From: Uloborus plumipes
Lineage: Eukaryota > Arthropoda > Arachnida > Araneae > Uloboridae
Length of the DNA stretch: 64,000 bases
Assembly: GCA_038373865.1 (NCBI GenBank)
Contig: JAXGGA010004716.1
Span: 21,237-85,236, forward strand
Direction of reading: 5' to 3'
Under the pieces are notes generated by a model. It saw only the letters and a program-made list of their open reading frames with translations, was not told where the DNA came from and ran no database searches. Made by a program: the position numbers and the translations under genes. Positions 35,395 to 47,846 of this stretch are shown piece by piece. The stretch's first letter is position 1; each line of letters opens with the position of its first letter.

Positions 35395-35935
35395 ATTTTT
35401 TCGCCAAATTTGTCGCCAACTTGGCGATATGTCGCCAAGTTGGCGTCAAACACTTGGAGACCAAAAGCTTGGCGACATGTCGCCAAGTGGTGGCGCCAAT
35501 TCATATCACTTGAGTCTGTATTGAAATTTACATTGATTTACCCCAAAAAAGGGGTAAAAGACCCCTTTGGGAACATTCGAATGCAATCACAAGGGGAGGT
35601 GCACAACTAGACCCCCTCAGAGCCTACATACCAAGCTAGAAGTTTCTACGGCATATAGTTTTTGAGTTATGCGAGCCACATACGCACATACATCCGCACA
35701 TGCGTACATACAGACGTCACGAGAAAACTCGTCGTAATTTACTCGGGGGTGGTCGAAATTGATTTTTCGGCTGTCTGTATGTAGTTAGGTACATATGCAC
35801 GTGTTGACAGGTCGAAAAAACTACGCGACATTCATTCAGGGGTGCGCAAAGTCAAAATTTAGACCGAAATTTGAGTGAAATTTTTTTCGTGATCACAATA
35901 CTTCCTATACTACGTAAAAGGAAGTAAAAATAGTA
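35395..35935 (+). repeat. Interspersed repeat remnant
   Basis: Starts with short direct repeats of TGTCGCCAAGTTGGCG-like words. It continues into a mid-GC block containing AGACGTCACGAGAAAACTCG and ends ACTTCCTATACTACGTAAAA, then GGAAGTAAAA. It looks like the tail of a retroelement, but no coding is visible and I cannot name the family. Confidence 0.45.
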
Positions 35936-37985
35936 TAAAATAAATCAATAAATAAAGAAAAAAAATAAATGAATATATAATATCAATAAATTAATTAATA
36001 ACAAAGTAACTAAATTCATAAAACGTTTATACCATTAGGAAAGGAAGATTTCTACTACCGTAAAATGGGGTGAATCAGTGCACTTTTCAGCTTTGATTAT
36101 AAAAAAAGTAGTTAAAAGATTTTTTTTAATTTTATTTTTTGGGTAAAAACTTCGGTCTTGCTTGGCTTTTGATATTCCAAGCAAAGACAAAACTTTTTGA
36201 ACAGTTATTTACAGATATAGGAATTTAGGGGTGCTCCGAATCCGGATAGATGTCAATCGAAACACATGTTAAAGTTATTATTTTTTTCAGTTTAACCTGT
36301 AATAGGTCTCACAAACATGAGTAATATTGATGGGGGAGAATAAAAACAGATAATTACTGTCAAATAAAATTTGTTTTCTATACCAGTAAACGTTCATGAT
36401 TTGTCAAAATTTAAAATAATTTTGAGCTTAGGAAAAATTAAAATTAATCTTAAGAAATGCTTTTGAATTGAAACACAAAGATTTAACATTAATTGAAGTC
36501 ACTCATGTCGTCCACAAATATGTACTTGTCCTTAAAACTAGCAGTTGTGGCTTGGCTTTAATTTTTTCTTAACATCTTCTGGGATGAACGCTGCCTTTTC
36601 TTTAGTTTCTTAAAATCTCTGGGTTTTGGGGATTGTCCTAAGTGTTTCCCACTTATTCATCACTGTCTGTGTGCTGGACTTTTGCTACATAAAGTCAGTA
36701 TGACTTTCCCCATGTATTTTAGGTAAAAAGAAGCTCCTGAAACAAAAATCTTTTTTTTATCTGCAATTTTCTGTCATTCTAAGATCTAGTTGCTCACGAG
36801 AAGGGATAAACAGTAATAAATCCTTGTCCTTGTCTTGACTAGAAGAATTGAGGTTAGAATCTTTAATTTAGCAAAGTTTCCTTTCAATAAGTTTGAATTG
36901 GAACAACAGAACAAAGTGTTCCGATTCACCCCGCAAATCCTTATCTTATGTCATTATGAAGAATTTTTCATTTTCATGCCACAATTAGAATTGTTGTCTC
37001 TTATAATGTGGTGCTCTGCTGCTCAGATGTGATGTATGCATGGTAAAAAATACTAATCTTAGATTTGAAACATAAACGGGTCTGTACTTGCATACAAAGT
37101 TTTGCAGACAATGGAAACTTGGTGTTTTTTTTAGTGTCCCGCTTACAGGCTTGCACAGAAGCCAACAGTGTAGCCAGAATGACAAAAATATTTTTTCCTA
37201 CTTCTTATAATGTTACCTTTCTAAAAAAATTTTAACTGCCAAAAAAAAAAAAAAAAAAAAAACCGCGGTATATTTATGAAAAATGTCTTTGTATGATCAG
37301 GAAGTTTTGTTCCAAATCACCCCGCTGTTTCTATACACCCCATTTTACGGTACTTCTTAATTTTGAATGTTTTTCTCTTAAAAATACAGCAAAACTCATC
37401 GATAATAATAAGATTGTAATGAACTTACAATAAGAGTTGTTTGATGATCTTGCTGCAAATCATATAATAGTGTTATAAAATTGGAGAACATAAAACTATT
37501 AGAAAACCAGTTCAATTGAAGTGTTTAAAATTCCTTTCACACACTTTAGTATTAATAAAGTTGTTGCAAAACTTCTCTCAGTTATAGGGCAATTCCGCGG
37601 TAACAGACCTATCAGTTTTCTCTAAACAGCTTTAACATATTTCCAGTCTTTTTGACTGAAAATATGTTAAATCCTTGCTTTATTTCACCAACTTTATAAA
37701 GAGTATGAACTTGACTACTATAAAATGCAGTAAAATTTTGAAGCTTACCAGGAACACTACTTAAGTAATATGTCTTTCTCCATGACAGAAGTATCTAGTA
37801 AAATACATCCGTTACTTAGCCCAAAACCGTCAAATAAATACGGTTTCTGAACATATTCAAAGTTTAATTGCATATTATAGAAGTAGAGTCGATGTTATTC
37901 CTATAATGCAAGCAACAAAACAAGTATCTAACATATTTGGAGTCTTCGCAGCCTGTTTTGTGCAGTCATGGATACTTTTCATTGA
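35936..37985. other. Non-coding intron stretch
   Basis: A gapped inverted pair (CCGTAAAATGGGGTGAATCA near 36059 and CACCCCATTTTACGGTA near 37336) suggests an old TIR element about 1.3 kb long. It holds an A run near 37242-37262. No gene recognised. Confidence 0.45.
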
Positions 37986-38577
37986 AATGGAATTGAAGGG
38001 GCAAGTGGAAAAAGGACAATTTTGGAAAAATATACTTTTTATCATGGATGAAGGTGATTTGGTGATAATTTTTTTTTTGAAAGCTTTTTTTAGAAATTTA
38101 AAAAATTGTCACATATCACCTTTATTCACTTGTCCCTTCAATTGTGTCTGCGAGTTACCACATTTCATTTCATTTCATTTCACACTCCAGGGTCCCCCGT
38201 ACCGACCACATCTTCGTTGTTTAACCGGGATAGGGCCCTGAAGAGCGCTCTGTTCTTAATTTTGAACCAGAACCTAGGGTCGAGCAAACCCTTGGCCCAG
38301 CACCCCCAGAGGCATCGTTTCACTTGGAGGACTTTGTGACCACGACATTTTTAACGCCTCCCAGCCACCATTCATCAAGACGGTGGATCTTTGATCGGCT
38401 GGGATCGAACCCGGGTCCCTCCGGACACGAGTCCGATGCCTTACCGATCGGGCCACCACGGCCCTGTGTGAGTTAACACAATTGAACACACACTAATTTG
38501 AATGTGTGTAAATCGGCGAAATTCAAATGTTACATACCACCTTTATACACTTGCCCCTTCAATTGCCCTATTCGAAA
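37986..38577. mobile_element. MITE-like inverted repeat interrupted by a SINE
   Basis: AATTGAAGGGGCAAGTGGAA near 37991 is inverted at about 38105-38145 (CACTTGTCCCTTCAATTG) and again at 38530-38569 (CACTTGCCCCTTCAATTG). The SINE lies between the two right-hand copies. Confidence 0.5.
38161..38464 (-). mobile_element. tRNA-derived SINE (family A)
   Basis: Same head, body and (TTTCA)n tail as at 21702; A and B boxes intact. Flanks GTGTCTGCGAGTTACCA and CTGTGTGAGTTAACA look like a slightly decayed target duplication. Confidence 0.92.
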
Positions 38578-39160
38578 GGTGTCAAACTACATTTGATGCA
38601 AAAATCTGATAAATCTGTACCTTCTTTGCTTTTTGCCATTGGAGAGATGCCAAACTCACATAAACTAAAGTTGATGAATAAGGTTTTGGATTGATACATG
38701 GTTCTTCAGTAACTCTCACAGAACAAAGAACTAACACAATACGAAAAAATAAGCGCTGTCTTTGAAAAAGTACTTTGGTATTATTACACACCAAACGCCT
38801 CCGAGTTTTTTCCATTTCCGCATGCAAATGCAGTCCCGGTACTTTTAAAAGCTTTTAGAAAGCTATTCTACGTTGAAATTTAGTTGAGGCTACAAGAAGA
38901 GATATAGATTACGAGGTTCAATGTTTCGAGTATTGGTATTTAAGTATCATCTCTTACCATTTAAACTCGTTAGTTGATAAGTATTTCCTCCAGTTTTGTC
39001 TACTATTTCGATTAGTAAACGTAATCAAGAGGTGGGTGGGGGAGGGGGAAGGGGATTCAATATTTGATAGGTAAGCATACTTTTCATTTGTTTATCGCTT
39101 TTAAATGATGTTCCAATAGTGAACCAAAATAATCTTATCTTTTCAATTAATACTCACTTC

Positions 39161-39459
39161 ATTTCATTTCATTTCACACCTCCAGGGTCCCCCGTACCTA
39201 CCACAGCTTCGTGGTTTAACCGGGATAGGGCCCTGAAGGGCGCTCTGTTCTTAATTTTGAACCAGAACCTAGGATCGAGCAAACCCTAGGCCCAGCACCC
39301 CCAGAGGTATCGTTTCACTTGGAGGACTTTGTGACCACGATATTTTTAACGTCTCCCAGCCACCATTAATCAAGGCGGTGGATCTTTGATCGGCTGGGAT
39401 CGAACCCGGGTCCCTCCGGACACGAGTCCGATGCCTTACCGATCGGGCCACCACGGCCC
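39161..39459 (-). mobile_element. tRNA-derived SINE (family A)
   Basis: Full-length copy; flanks AATTAATACTCA and AATTAATGTTCA are a probable target duplication. Confidence 0.92.
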
Positions 39460-40506
39460 CTAATTAATGTTCATAAAAATAGCATTCTCAGTTAAATAAG
39501 AAGAGAGTAATATATGAAACAACATTTTTGAACAAAAATATCCAAATTACCATGAGTGCATAGGTTTCTGTGATGAACTGTTACTTGAAAAAAAAAAAGT
39601 ATTTTTTTGTCATGAAAAAAATATTTAATAAAAAATTATAACTGGAGAGTAGCATGAAAATGCTTCCTTGTAGAAGATATGATAGCTAGTTATTAGAAGG
39701 CTTGAATGGTAGAAACAACTCTTACGAACGTTGGGGAAAGTAACAGAAGTACTTTCAAACTATAATATATTTTCTTGCAGACGTAGAAAATGAAAATGTT
39801 TTAGCTAAAGATGTCATTATGGAAAATAGAAGTTTACTGGAAATTTGTTCTCAACCGAAGTACGAAGTGCAGAAAAAATAAAATTTAGAAGCTTTATTTC
39901 AGAAAAAAAATACCTGATCTCTTATTTTTAATAAGGGCTGTGATCAATAGCATACCTTGAAGTTAAAAATGCAAGACAACGTGTCTAAAAGTACAAATAA
40001 AAGGTTTAAAAAGAGTTAGCAAACTCTAGCAAATAGCTATTTCACCTTATGACGTTCTGCGCCCCAGTAGACGAATAGAGCCCCGTCACAGTGATGCGTA
40101 AAAATTCATGAACATCAATAACATTTTCAATTCACTATGAAATATAAATATTGATCGCTCTTGAATCAGCTCTACTGGACTGTATAAACGAAACGTTACT
40201 TCACATTTATTTTCTATGCTTATACAGGTTTTTAATGCAGAATTTTAAAAATTAAAATAAATAATGATGAATTGTACCGTACAGTTCGTGTATTGCATGA
40301 GAAAAATATATTTCAATGCAAGGTAGACCTCAATTTATTACCATCCGATGCCCATCATTATTGGTAAGTTATTGCGATACCTTTTTTTCCCTAAAAATTT
40401 ACCGCCATAAGCAGCCGCTTACTCTACCTACAAGAAATTCGCTTCTGGTCGCACTGTAGTTGATTTGCGCTGTACACCACTACTGCTTACAGACATCTCA
40501 AAGCGA
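39460..40506. other. Non-coding intron stretch
   Basis: No gene or bounded repeat recognised. Confidence 0.5.
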
Positions 40507-40916
40507 CGAAGGTGGAACATATCGCACCCTTGCTACAAAAGTGCCACAACTCAAAAAACTACGTTTTCCAGTAATTGCAAAAAACTGTTCCCGGGCTGAT
40601 TCGGCACATTTTAGTATTTTTGAATTTTTCAATATGAAGACCGATACATCTCAAACTATGATCGTTAGTTACGCACGTTACTCTACGACAGCTAAACGAC
40701 AACTCAAGATGTGGCATTTCAGTGGAAGGGGTCCTATGCATCTTGATAACAACAAAACGCCATAACTGCCCTGTGGTGGCTGATTTTTCAATGCAACTTC
40801 TGGCTCTTTTGAAGATTGGTAGAGGCGTGTAAACTACATCTAATGACGGTCATAACTCAAAAACTACAATTTTTGAGTTGTGGCACTTTTGTAGCAAGGG
40901 TGCGATATATCACTTC
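40507..40916. mobile_element. Foldback MITE
   Basis: ATCGCACCCTTGCTACAAAA with GTGCCACAACTC on the left is inverted at 40872-40908. The arms are about 50 bases and the middle is unique. Non-coding. Confidence 0.75.
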
Positions 40917-42306
40917 ATTCAGTTTTTCCCCTCTGGAATTATTATCGATTAAATACACAGAGAATAAAATATTGTCTATGAAATAGTTTGCTTGAATAGC
41001 CCTTTCCCAATAAGTCTTTGTCCCTGAGGATATGATAACTTCAGCCTTGATGACGCCCATGATAATTGGTGCACCCCACAGCCCTTTTGGCGACTGAGAT
41101 AAGCATGGAGGCATTGGAGTAAAACAACAGAATTAGTTTTGAGAAATTCCACTTTTAAGAATCATTATTTAAAAGATTTCCAACAGTGCTATAATTCGGA
41201 AAGGGATACGCGGGCAATTCTCTAGAAAGGTGTAATTTCTTGTCTCAGGGTCATAGCAACCTCAGAAAAGAAGTTTACATTTCTTTTTCTTATTTTATTA
41301 TTATAATTAGTTCGTCACCACCTAAAGAACAAGATGGCGGGTATTTAACAGCCTTAAATAATACTTATTTATCTGGAGGCTTTAAAAAAGTACTAACATA
41401 TTATTACTATTCACTGTTCCTAATCTGAATTTTTATCTTTAATGGTCCGCTAGAGAGTAAAAAAGGCAGAAACGTGTTTCTATAATGGATTTTTACAATG
41501 CTTAAGAAACCTAATTTGAAATCAAGTTTATTTTTTGCTTGACTGCTGGTATTATTATGTTTTTTGCGTAGCTAAAACTTGTCCACAGCATTTTGTGTCA
41601 TTACCATCCAACAGTTTTACAGACTTTCCACACCGCTAGGTGCAAACTGCAATTCAAGTGACTTTCACTTTTAGTAGCAGCCATCATAACTTTATTAATA
41701 AAATAAGTATTTTGTGCGTAAAATTGTCTATGCTTCCTGATTAAAATAATATCGAAGCAAATAGAAAAAAATACGATTTTCATTACCACCCTTACTCATG
41801 AATCGCAATGAGTTACTCTTAGCATTATCGTGCAATTTTGTTTTTATGCTTATAAAAATGAATCTTTGTTAAAAATAGGGTGTACGTCACACTCAATGCA
41901 AATGTTATTGGAAACGAACAAAAACCATGCTAACGTATAAGTAAAAATATTAATTTTTCAATTCCCGGAGAGCCTCTGACACTTATGAACGACGGACCTG
42001 AGTAAATGCATAAATGAAGTCTCACCAGAGATGTTGACAAGAGTAACTCTACATCATGACTTAAAAATATAGAGTAAAATGTATAAATAACTTAAATTAA
42101 AAAAAATACAGTAACTCCTTCTCGAGGACAGAAAACCTTAGTTGTCAAATACTACCTACAAGAAAAACTGAAACAAAACATCATACGAAGTAATTCAAAG
42201 TAATAAGCGAACCATTTTAGCCATTGATGCTCTAAATTGATTTTAAAATGAAGTTTTCCTTTTTTTTCCTTAGTTGAAAATACATCAAATAACATATGTA
42301 CAGAGC
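40917..42306. other. Non-coding intron stretch
   Basis: No gene or bounded repeat recognised. Confidence 0.5.
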
Positions 42307-42859
42307 ATAATAATAACAAGTTTAAAAAACTATAACCCGACAAAAAAAAAGCACTGAAAGGTAAGAAACAAGGTAGGTGCTATTAATATCATCGTCTTAT
42401 TAAATAAAACAAGACGTTTGATATCTTAGCTATACCTGTTTATTTAGTTCTACGACTTGAACCCTCTGCAAGTTTCACATTAACAACATAATTCAATTCA
42501 AATGCCGTAGTCGTGCGTTGTCAACTACAGAAAGCAAGCATTTAAACTTGATACACAAGCAAACATATTAATTTGATCTCTATATATACAAGAATGGTAA
42601 AATTGGGTTATGATGTTATTCTATCAAATTGTTTTTCTGTAGTTGACAACGCACTACAGCATTTGAATTGAATTATGTTGTTAATGTGGAACTTGCAGAG
42701 GGTTCAAGTCGTAGAACTAAATAAACAGGTATAGCTAAGATATCAAACGTCTTGTTTTGTTTAATAAGACGACGATATTAAATAGCACCTGCCTTGTTTC
42801 TTACCTTTCAGTGCTTTTTTTTTGTAGTCAGGTTATAGTTTTTTAAACTTGTTACTATG
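42307..42859. repeat. Long inverted repeat, about 227-base arms
   Basis: Left arm 42307-42533 and right arm 42633-42859 pair with few differences across the whole length (for example CTACGACTTGAACCCTCTGC and its complement). The unique loop is about 100 bases. No terminal motif or target duplication is obvious, so the class is open. Confidence 0.85.
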
Positions 42860-43587
42860 TTTGAACTAAAACACACTTAGATACGAAAATATCGGTTAAA
42901 AATCGGTGCTTGTCTAGGAATAATCGATTTTTCCTCTTGTTAAATTCTAGTAAAAAGTAGCCTATAACACTCGAGACTCGAAAACGAATCGATTGGCACC
43001 CCATTCATCAAAATCGAATGAATAGTTTAGGAGCTACGGTGGAACATCCTTAACCACAAACATAGCCAGACTGCTAAAAACATAACCCTTCCTTTAGGCT
43101 TTGCCGCAGACGGGTAAAAATGTTGACACTCACCAGGGTTTAGGCCCTAGAACAGTACTATCCGCTAAGAAAACTGTTTCCGATCGCTTGCACTCGCTGT
43201 CGGCCTCTTAACAAAGTACGAGGAATGGTACTTTCAAGTACCAGCAGGATTCCAGCCAGATTGGATTCATAATATTAAATTAAGTACCTGGGGACCGAGT
43301 CCACTCGGTTAAAAAAAAAAAAGAGGTTTGTAAACTCGTGTTTTTTTTCTAAAATGCGAAGTACTTATTTAGATCAACTTGAAAAGCATTTTTAAGCCTT
43401 TGGTTGCAATTACGCATTTAAAACAGCCGAAATTTGTTTTAAAAAACACAACCCTATTTAATCCACGCTCACCGTAAAATCACACCTAATTTCATTTCAT
43501 TTGGCGCCGAAGGCGCGGGAGGATTTGATGCGAATGGATGCAGAGTCTCTGTTCTCCAGTACGCATTTGGTTCCAGTTGGTTTTGAC

Positions 43588-43894
43588 TTTCACTTCACTT
43601 CACACTCCAAGGTTCCCCCAGTTCATACCACAACTCGTGGTTTAACCGGGATGGGGCTCTGAAGAGCGCTCTGTTTTTGAACCAGGCCCAAGGGCCGAGC
43701 AAACCCTTGGCCCAGCATCCCACCAGAGGTATCGTTTCACTTGGAGAATTTTAAGACCACGAACAATTTTAACGTCCCCCAGCCACCATTAATGAAGACG
43801 GTGGATCTTCGATAGACTGAGCTTCCTCTATATGATCGGCCCGGGACCCTCCGGTTACGAGTCCGACGACTTACCGATCGGACTATCGCGGCCC
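43588..43894 (-). mobile_element. tRNA-derived SINE (family A, diverged)
   Basis: Same architecture as the other copies, but with a changed head (GGGCCGCGATAGTCCGATCG) and body insertions. It lies in unit 1 of the tandem duplication. Confidence 0.85.
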
Positions 43895-45210
43895 ACACCC
43901 AATTCTAACTTTGTTTTAATCGATTTCTTTTAAATTTAAAAAACAATGATAATTCTAACGTGTTGCAAAACTCGTTTGCCAAATACCATAAAAATTTTAA
44001 TTTGCTCTGATGTGATTAAATATGAAATCCCTTGTTATAATAAAACGTGGTTGCTATGAAACAGTAACAATAAGAGTCATCATAAAGAAAATGGCGAAAG
44101 AAAGCTAGCGTCAAACTTTTAATGAAAGCACGAAAAACGGGATTTTTTGTGAAAACTCGCGTTTTTACAGAAAAAACGCCGATGTAGCTGAACTCAAAAA
44201 CCAAACTTTATCTAAATGCAAAATTTTACCAAAATCGTTAGAGCCGTTTTCGCGATCCGAAATATATTACAAGAATTGCTCGTCTAAAGATATTAGATAT
44301 AATTTTGTTTCGAAACTTAATATTTTAAGAATGAGTTTCATATTTATTAATTTTTTACCTGAAATATCTTACTAAACACTCTTGAGGAGGAAAAAAAGTA
44401 TTTTAAAAGTAACTATAACACTTTTATACTCAATTTTGAAATCGCACATGAAAAGTAAAAAGTAATCTGATTTTTATATAATGTAAGTGACCATAAAATT
44501 CAATAGATTCAATAACCACTGCTTTTATTCCATGACTTTTGAATAAACGAAACAGCTTGTTATCTAGTGAAGCCTTGCTTTAACATTTCAAAAACAATAA
44601 CAATTTAACGTTGCCAAATACCATAGTTTGAACTTGCGCTGTCCAATTGTTATAACAAAACGTGGTCGCCACGGAAACAGTAACAATGAAAGTAATCATA
44701 AAGAAAATGGCGAATTAAAAGCTTCTCAAACTTTCAATGAAGGCACAAAAAAAAACGGGGTTTTTTGTAAAAACTCGCGTTTTTACAGAAAAAACGCCGA
44801 CGTAGATGAACTCAGAAACCAAAACTCTATCTAAATACAAAATTTTATCGAAATCGTTAGAGCCGTTTTCGAGATCCGAAATATAAATAAATGAATAAAT
44901 ATATAGTACCAGGAGACCGAGCCCGCTCGGTAAAAAAAAAAAAAAGAGGTTCGTAAACTTGTGTTTTTTGCTAAATGCGAAGTACTTGTTTAGATAAACT
45001 TGAAAAGCATTTTTAAGCCTTTGGTTGCAATTACGCATTTAAAACAGCCGTAATTTGTTTTAAAAAACACAACCTTATTTAATCCATGCTCACCATAAAA
45101 TTACACGCAATTTCGTTTCATTTGGCGCCGAAGACGCGGAAGGTGTTGATGAGTGGATGCATAGTTCCTGTTCTCCAGTACGCATTTGGTTCCAGTTGGT
45201 TTTGACTTTC

Positions 45211-45516
45211 ATTTTACTTCACACTTCAAGGTTCCCCCCGTACATACCACAACTCGTGGTTTAACCGGGATGGGGCCCTGAAGAGCGCTTTGTTCATTTT
45301 TGAACCAGGCCCTAGGGCCGAGCAAACCCTTGGCCCAGCATCCCCCAGAGGTATCGTTTCACTTGGAGGATTTTATGACCACGAACATTTTTAACGTCCC
45401 TCAGCCATCATTAATGAAGACGGTGGATCTTTTATCGGCTGGGCTTCCTCTATATGATCGGCTCGGGACCCTCCGGTTACGAGTCCGACGACTAACCGAT
45501 CGGACTACCGCGGCCC
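45211..45516 (-). mobile_element. tRNA-derived SINE (family A, diverged)
   Basis: Counterpart of the 43588 copy in unit 2, 1.62 kb downstream; it shares the same subfamily differences, so it was duplicated along with the unit. Confidence 0.85.
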
Positions 45517-46747
45517 ACACCCAATTCTAACTTTATTTTGATTGATCTTCTTTAAATTTCACAAACAATAATAATTCTAACGTGTTGCCAAAACTCATTT
45601 GAAAAATACCATAAAAATTTAAATTTAGGTTATGTGATTAAATATGAAATCCATCGTTATAATAAAACGTGGTTGCTGTGAACAGTAACAATAAGAGTAA
45701 TCATAAAGAAAATAGCGAAAGAAAGCTCGTCAAACTTTTAATGAAGGCACAAAAAACCGCGTTTTTACAGAAAAAACGCAGATGTAGATGAACTCAAAAA
45801 ACAAAACTTTATCTAAATACAAAATTTTATCAAAATCTTTAGAGCCGTTTTCGAGATCCGAAATATATATATACCAGAATTGCTCGTCTAAATATATTAG
45901 ATAAATGTAATTTTGTTTCGAAACTTAATATTTTAAGAAAATTGAATTTCATATTTATTGATTTTTTACCTGAAATATCTTACTAAACACGCTTGAGGAG
46001 GAAAAAAAGTATTTTAAAACGAACTATCACACTTTTATACTCAATTTTGAAATCGTACTTGAAAAGTAAAAATTAACCTGATTTTTATATAATGTAAGTT
46101 ACCATAAAATTCAACAGGTTTCGGTGGACAATCATCACTGCTTTTATTCCATGGCTTTTGAATAAATGAAACAGCCTGTATAAGACACTTATCTAGTGAA
46201 ACCTTGCTTTAACGTTTCAACAACAATAACAATTTAACGTTGCCAAATACCATAAAATTTAAACTCGCGCTGATGTGATTAAATATGAAATCCATTGTTA
46301 TAATTAAACGTGGTTGCTAAGAAACAGTAACAATGAGAGAAATCATAAAGAAAATGGCGAAAAGAAAACTTCTCAAATTTTCAATGAAGGCACAAAAAAA
46401 TGGGGTTTTTTGTAAAAACTCGCGTTTTTACAGAAAAAACGCCGACGTAGATGAACTCAAAAACCAAAACTCTATTTAAATACAAAATTTTATCGAAATC
46501 GTTAGAGCCGTTTTCGAGATCCGAAAAAAAAATAAATATATATATATACAAGAATTGCTCGTTTAAAGATATTAGATACAAGAATTGCTCGTTTAAAGGT
46601 ATTAGATGAAAGCGGTACATCAAAGTACCGTCAGGGCATATAGGGTTAAAGATCTACGTCCATGTAAGTGAGGAAAAGTAACTTCTCTTGGTCCTCAAAC
46701 AACCAGTGATCCACTTTGTTTTTAAGAAAAGGAGAAAGTGTACTCAC

Positions 46748-46881
46748 TAGAAGGGCCAGTATCATGGGCCCGGTGATGAACCAGACGTAAGGCGAGTGCC
46801 CGTAGCCTTTCCAGCACCTCTTCTCCTGGTGCTGAGTGCACATCAGGGTCACCCACGTCGACACACAGAGGAGGGGGAGAC
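46748..46881 (-). CDS. Pdfr: PDF receptor-like class B GPCR, TM4-ECL2-TM5 exon
   Basis: The 134-base exon begins with two bases completing Gly, then LPLLCVSTWVTLMCTQHQ, then EKRCWKGYGHSPYVWF and ITGPMILALL. This covers most of TM4, extracellular loop 2 with the conserved Cys-Trp (disulfide partner of the TM3 cysteine), and the start of TM5, where W..TGPM is typical of class B receptors. The acceptor is TCCCAG and the donor GTGAGT, phase 0. In the C-W-x-Y...PY-W order it resembles PDF receptors. It is flanked by about 9.5 kb of intron upstream in gene order and 11.9 kb downstream. Confidence 0.93.
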
Positions 46882-47043
46882 CTGGGAGAAGACAAACAGC
46901 TCATCGTCAAGGGTTTGCAAACACAAATTAATGAATTAAAATGAGCAAGTTTTCGATTTTTCAGTTTCAATTTTATATGCATAGCATACATGAACATCAT
47001 CCGTGAAAATTTTTTGCAATACGGCAAGTGCTTTTTTTTTAAA

Positions 47044-47846
47044 TCTTAATATATAAAAAATTACGTGTCCCTGTATTTGTGGCCAATGGACTCCTCAGCT
47101 ACTGAACCGATTTTAACCAAATTTTGCACGCAGTTTCAGTTTAGTCCAACTTAAATGATAGGATGGTTTTTGTATCAATTTAGGACCGCAATATATTTTT
47201 CATTGCAAATTATCTATTTAGCTACCAGATTTTCTGTATTCTTGGCTAAGCCTTTTTACTAAGCCTTTTTTGACATCTCCATGGTTGAGCGACATAAAGC
47301 ACACGTTCTGGCAGCGTCCGGAGCGCAGTAAACAGGTTGTAAGTTAGCGGTGCGTTGAGTGTTATTTGACTTTTTTGTGAAGTAAGTTACAAACAAACGC
47401 GTTACTTCCCTTGAAATTTATATGTGATAAGCTGTCAGAAACGATTGTCACTTAAAGAGTTTTTACGCCTCTGAGGCTGAGAGGTGGAAAGCGCTTGGTG
47501 AGATAGCTCCTGGACTGCATTTAAGTGGCTGTTCTTCTTACTACTATTATATGTACAAAAGTTTGTTTGGGTGGATTTATGGATGGAGCAGTCAGTTGAT
47601 AAGCAGTCCGAAAAAATTATCTTTTTAACTAAGCCTTTTTGAGCCTCTGTCGCTGGGCGACATAAAGCACATGTTCTGACAGCTTCTGGAGCGTAGTAAA
47701 ATAGGTTGTAAATACAGAAACAATAATGGATGATTAATGTAGGTACTTAATTTGTTTTTGTATTTTCTAATAAAAAAACTTAATAATTTCAAAAATTTGC
47801 TCATTTATTGCCTTTAAGGTGGAACAGAGTTCGCCGGGTTAGCTAG
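47044..47846 (+). mobile_element. Helitron-like element
   Basis: Starts TCTTAATATATAAAAAATTA after A and ends AACAGAGTTCGCCGGGTTAG, then CTAG before T. The block TTTTTGA(G/C)...CGACATAAAGCACA occurs twice (about 47268 and 47637), so the body is partly duplicated. Confidence 0.7.

Larger units (their letters stand above)
43288..46540. repeat. Tandem duplication, about 1.62 kb unit
   Basis: Two units start near 43288 (GGGGACCGAGTCCACTCGG) and 44910 (GGAGACCGAGCCCGCTCGG). Each contains, in order, a SINE, a GCCAAATACCATA / CGTGGTTGC block and a CTAGTGAAGCCTTG-type element end. The GTTAGAGCCGTTTTCGAGAT block occurs four times (about 44250, 44860, 45840, 46500). Divergence between units is moderate. 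Confidence 0.8.

Noticed and set aside
46722..47027. Alternative frame overlapping the ECL2 exon
   Set aside because: It is the same exon read in the wrong frame and into the intron; only the class B frame has correct phases on both sides.
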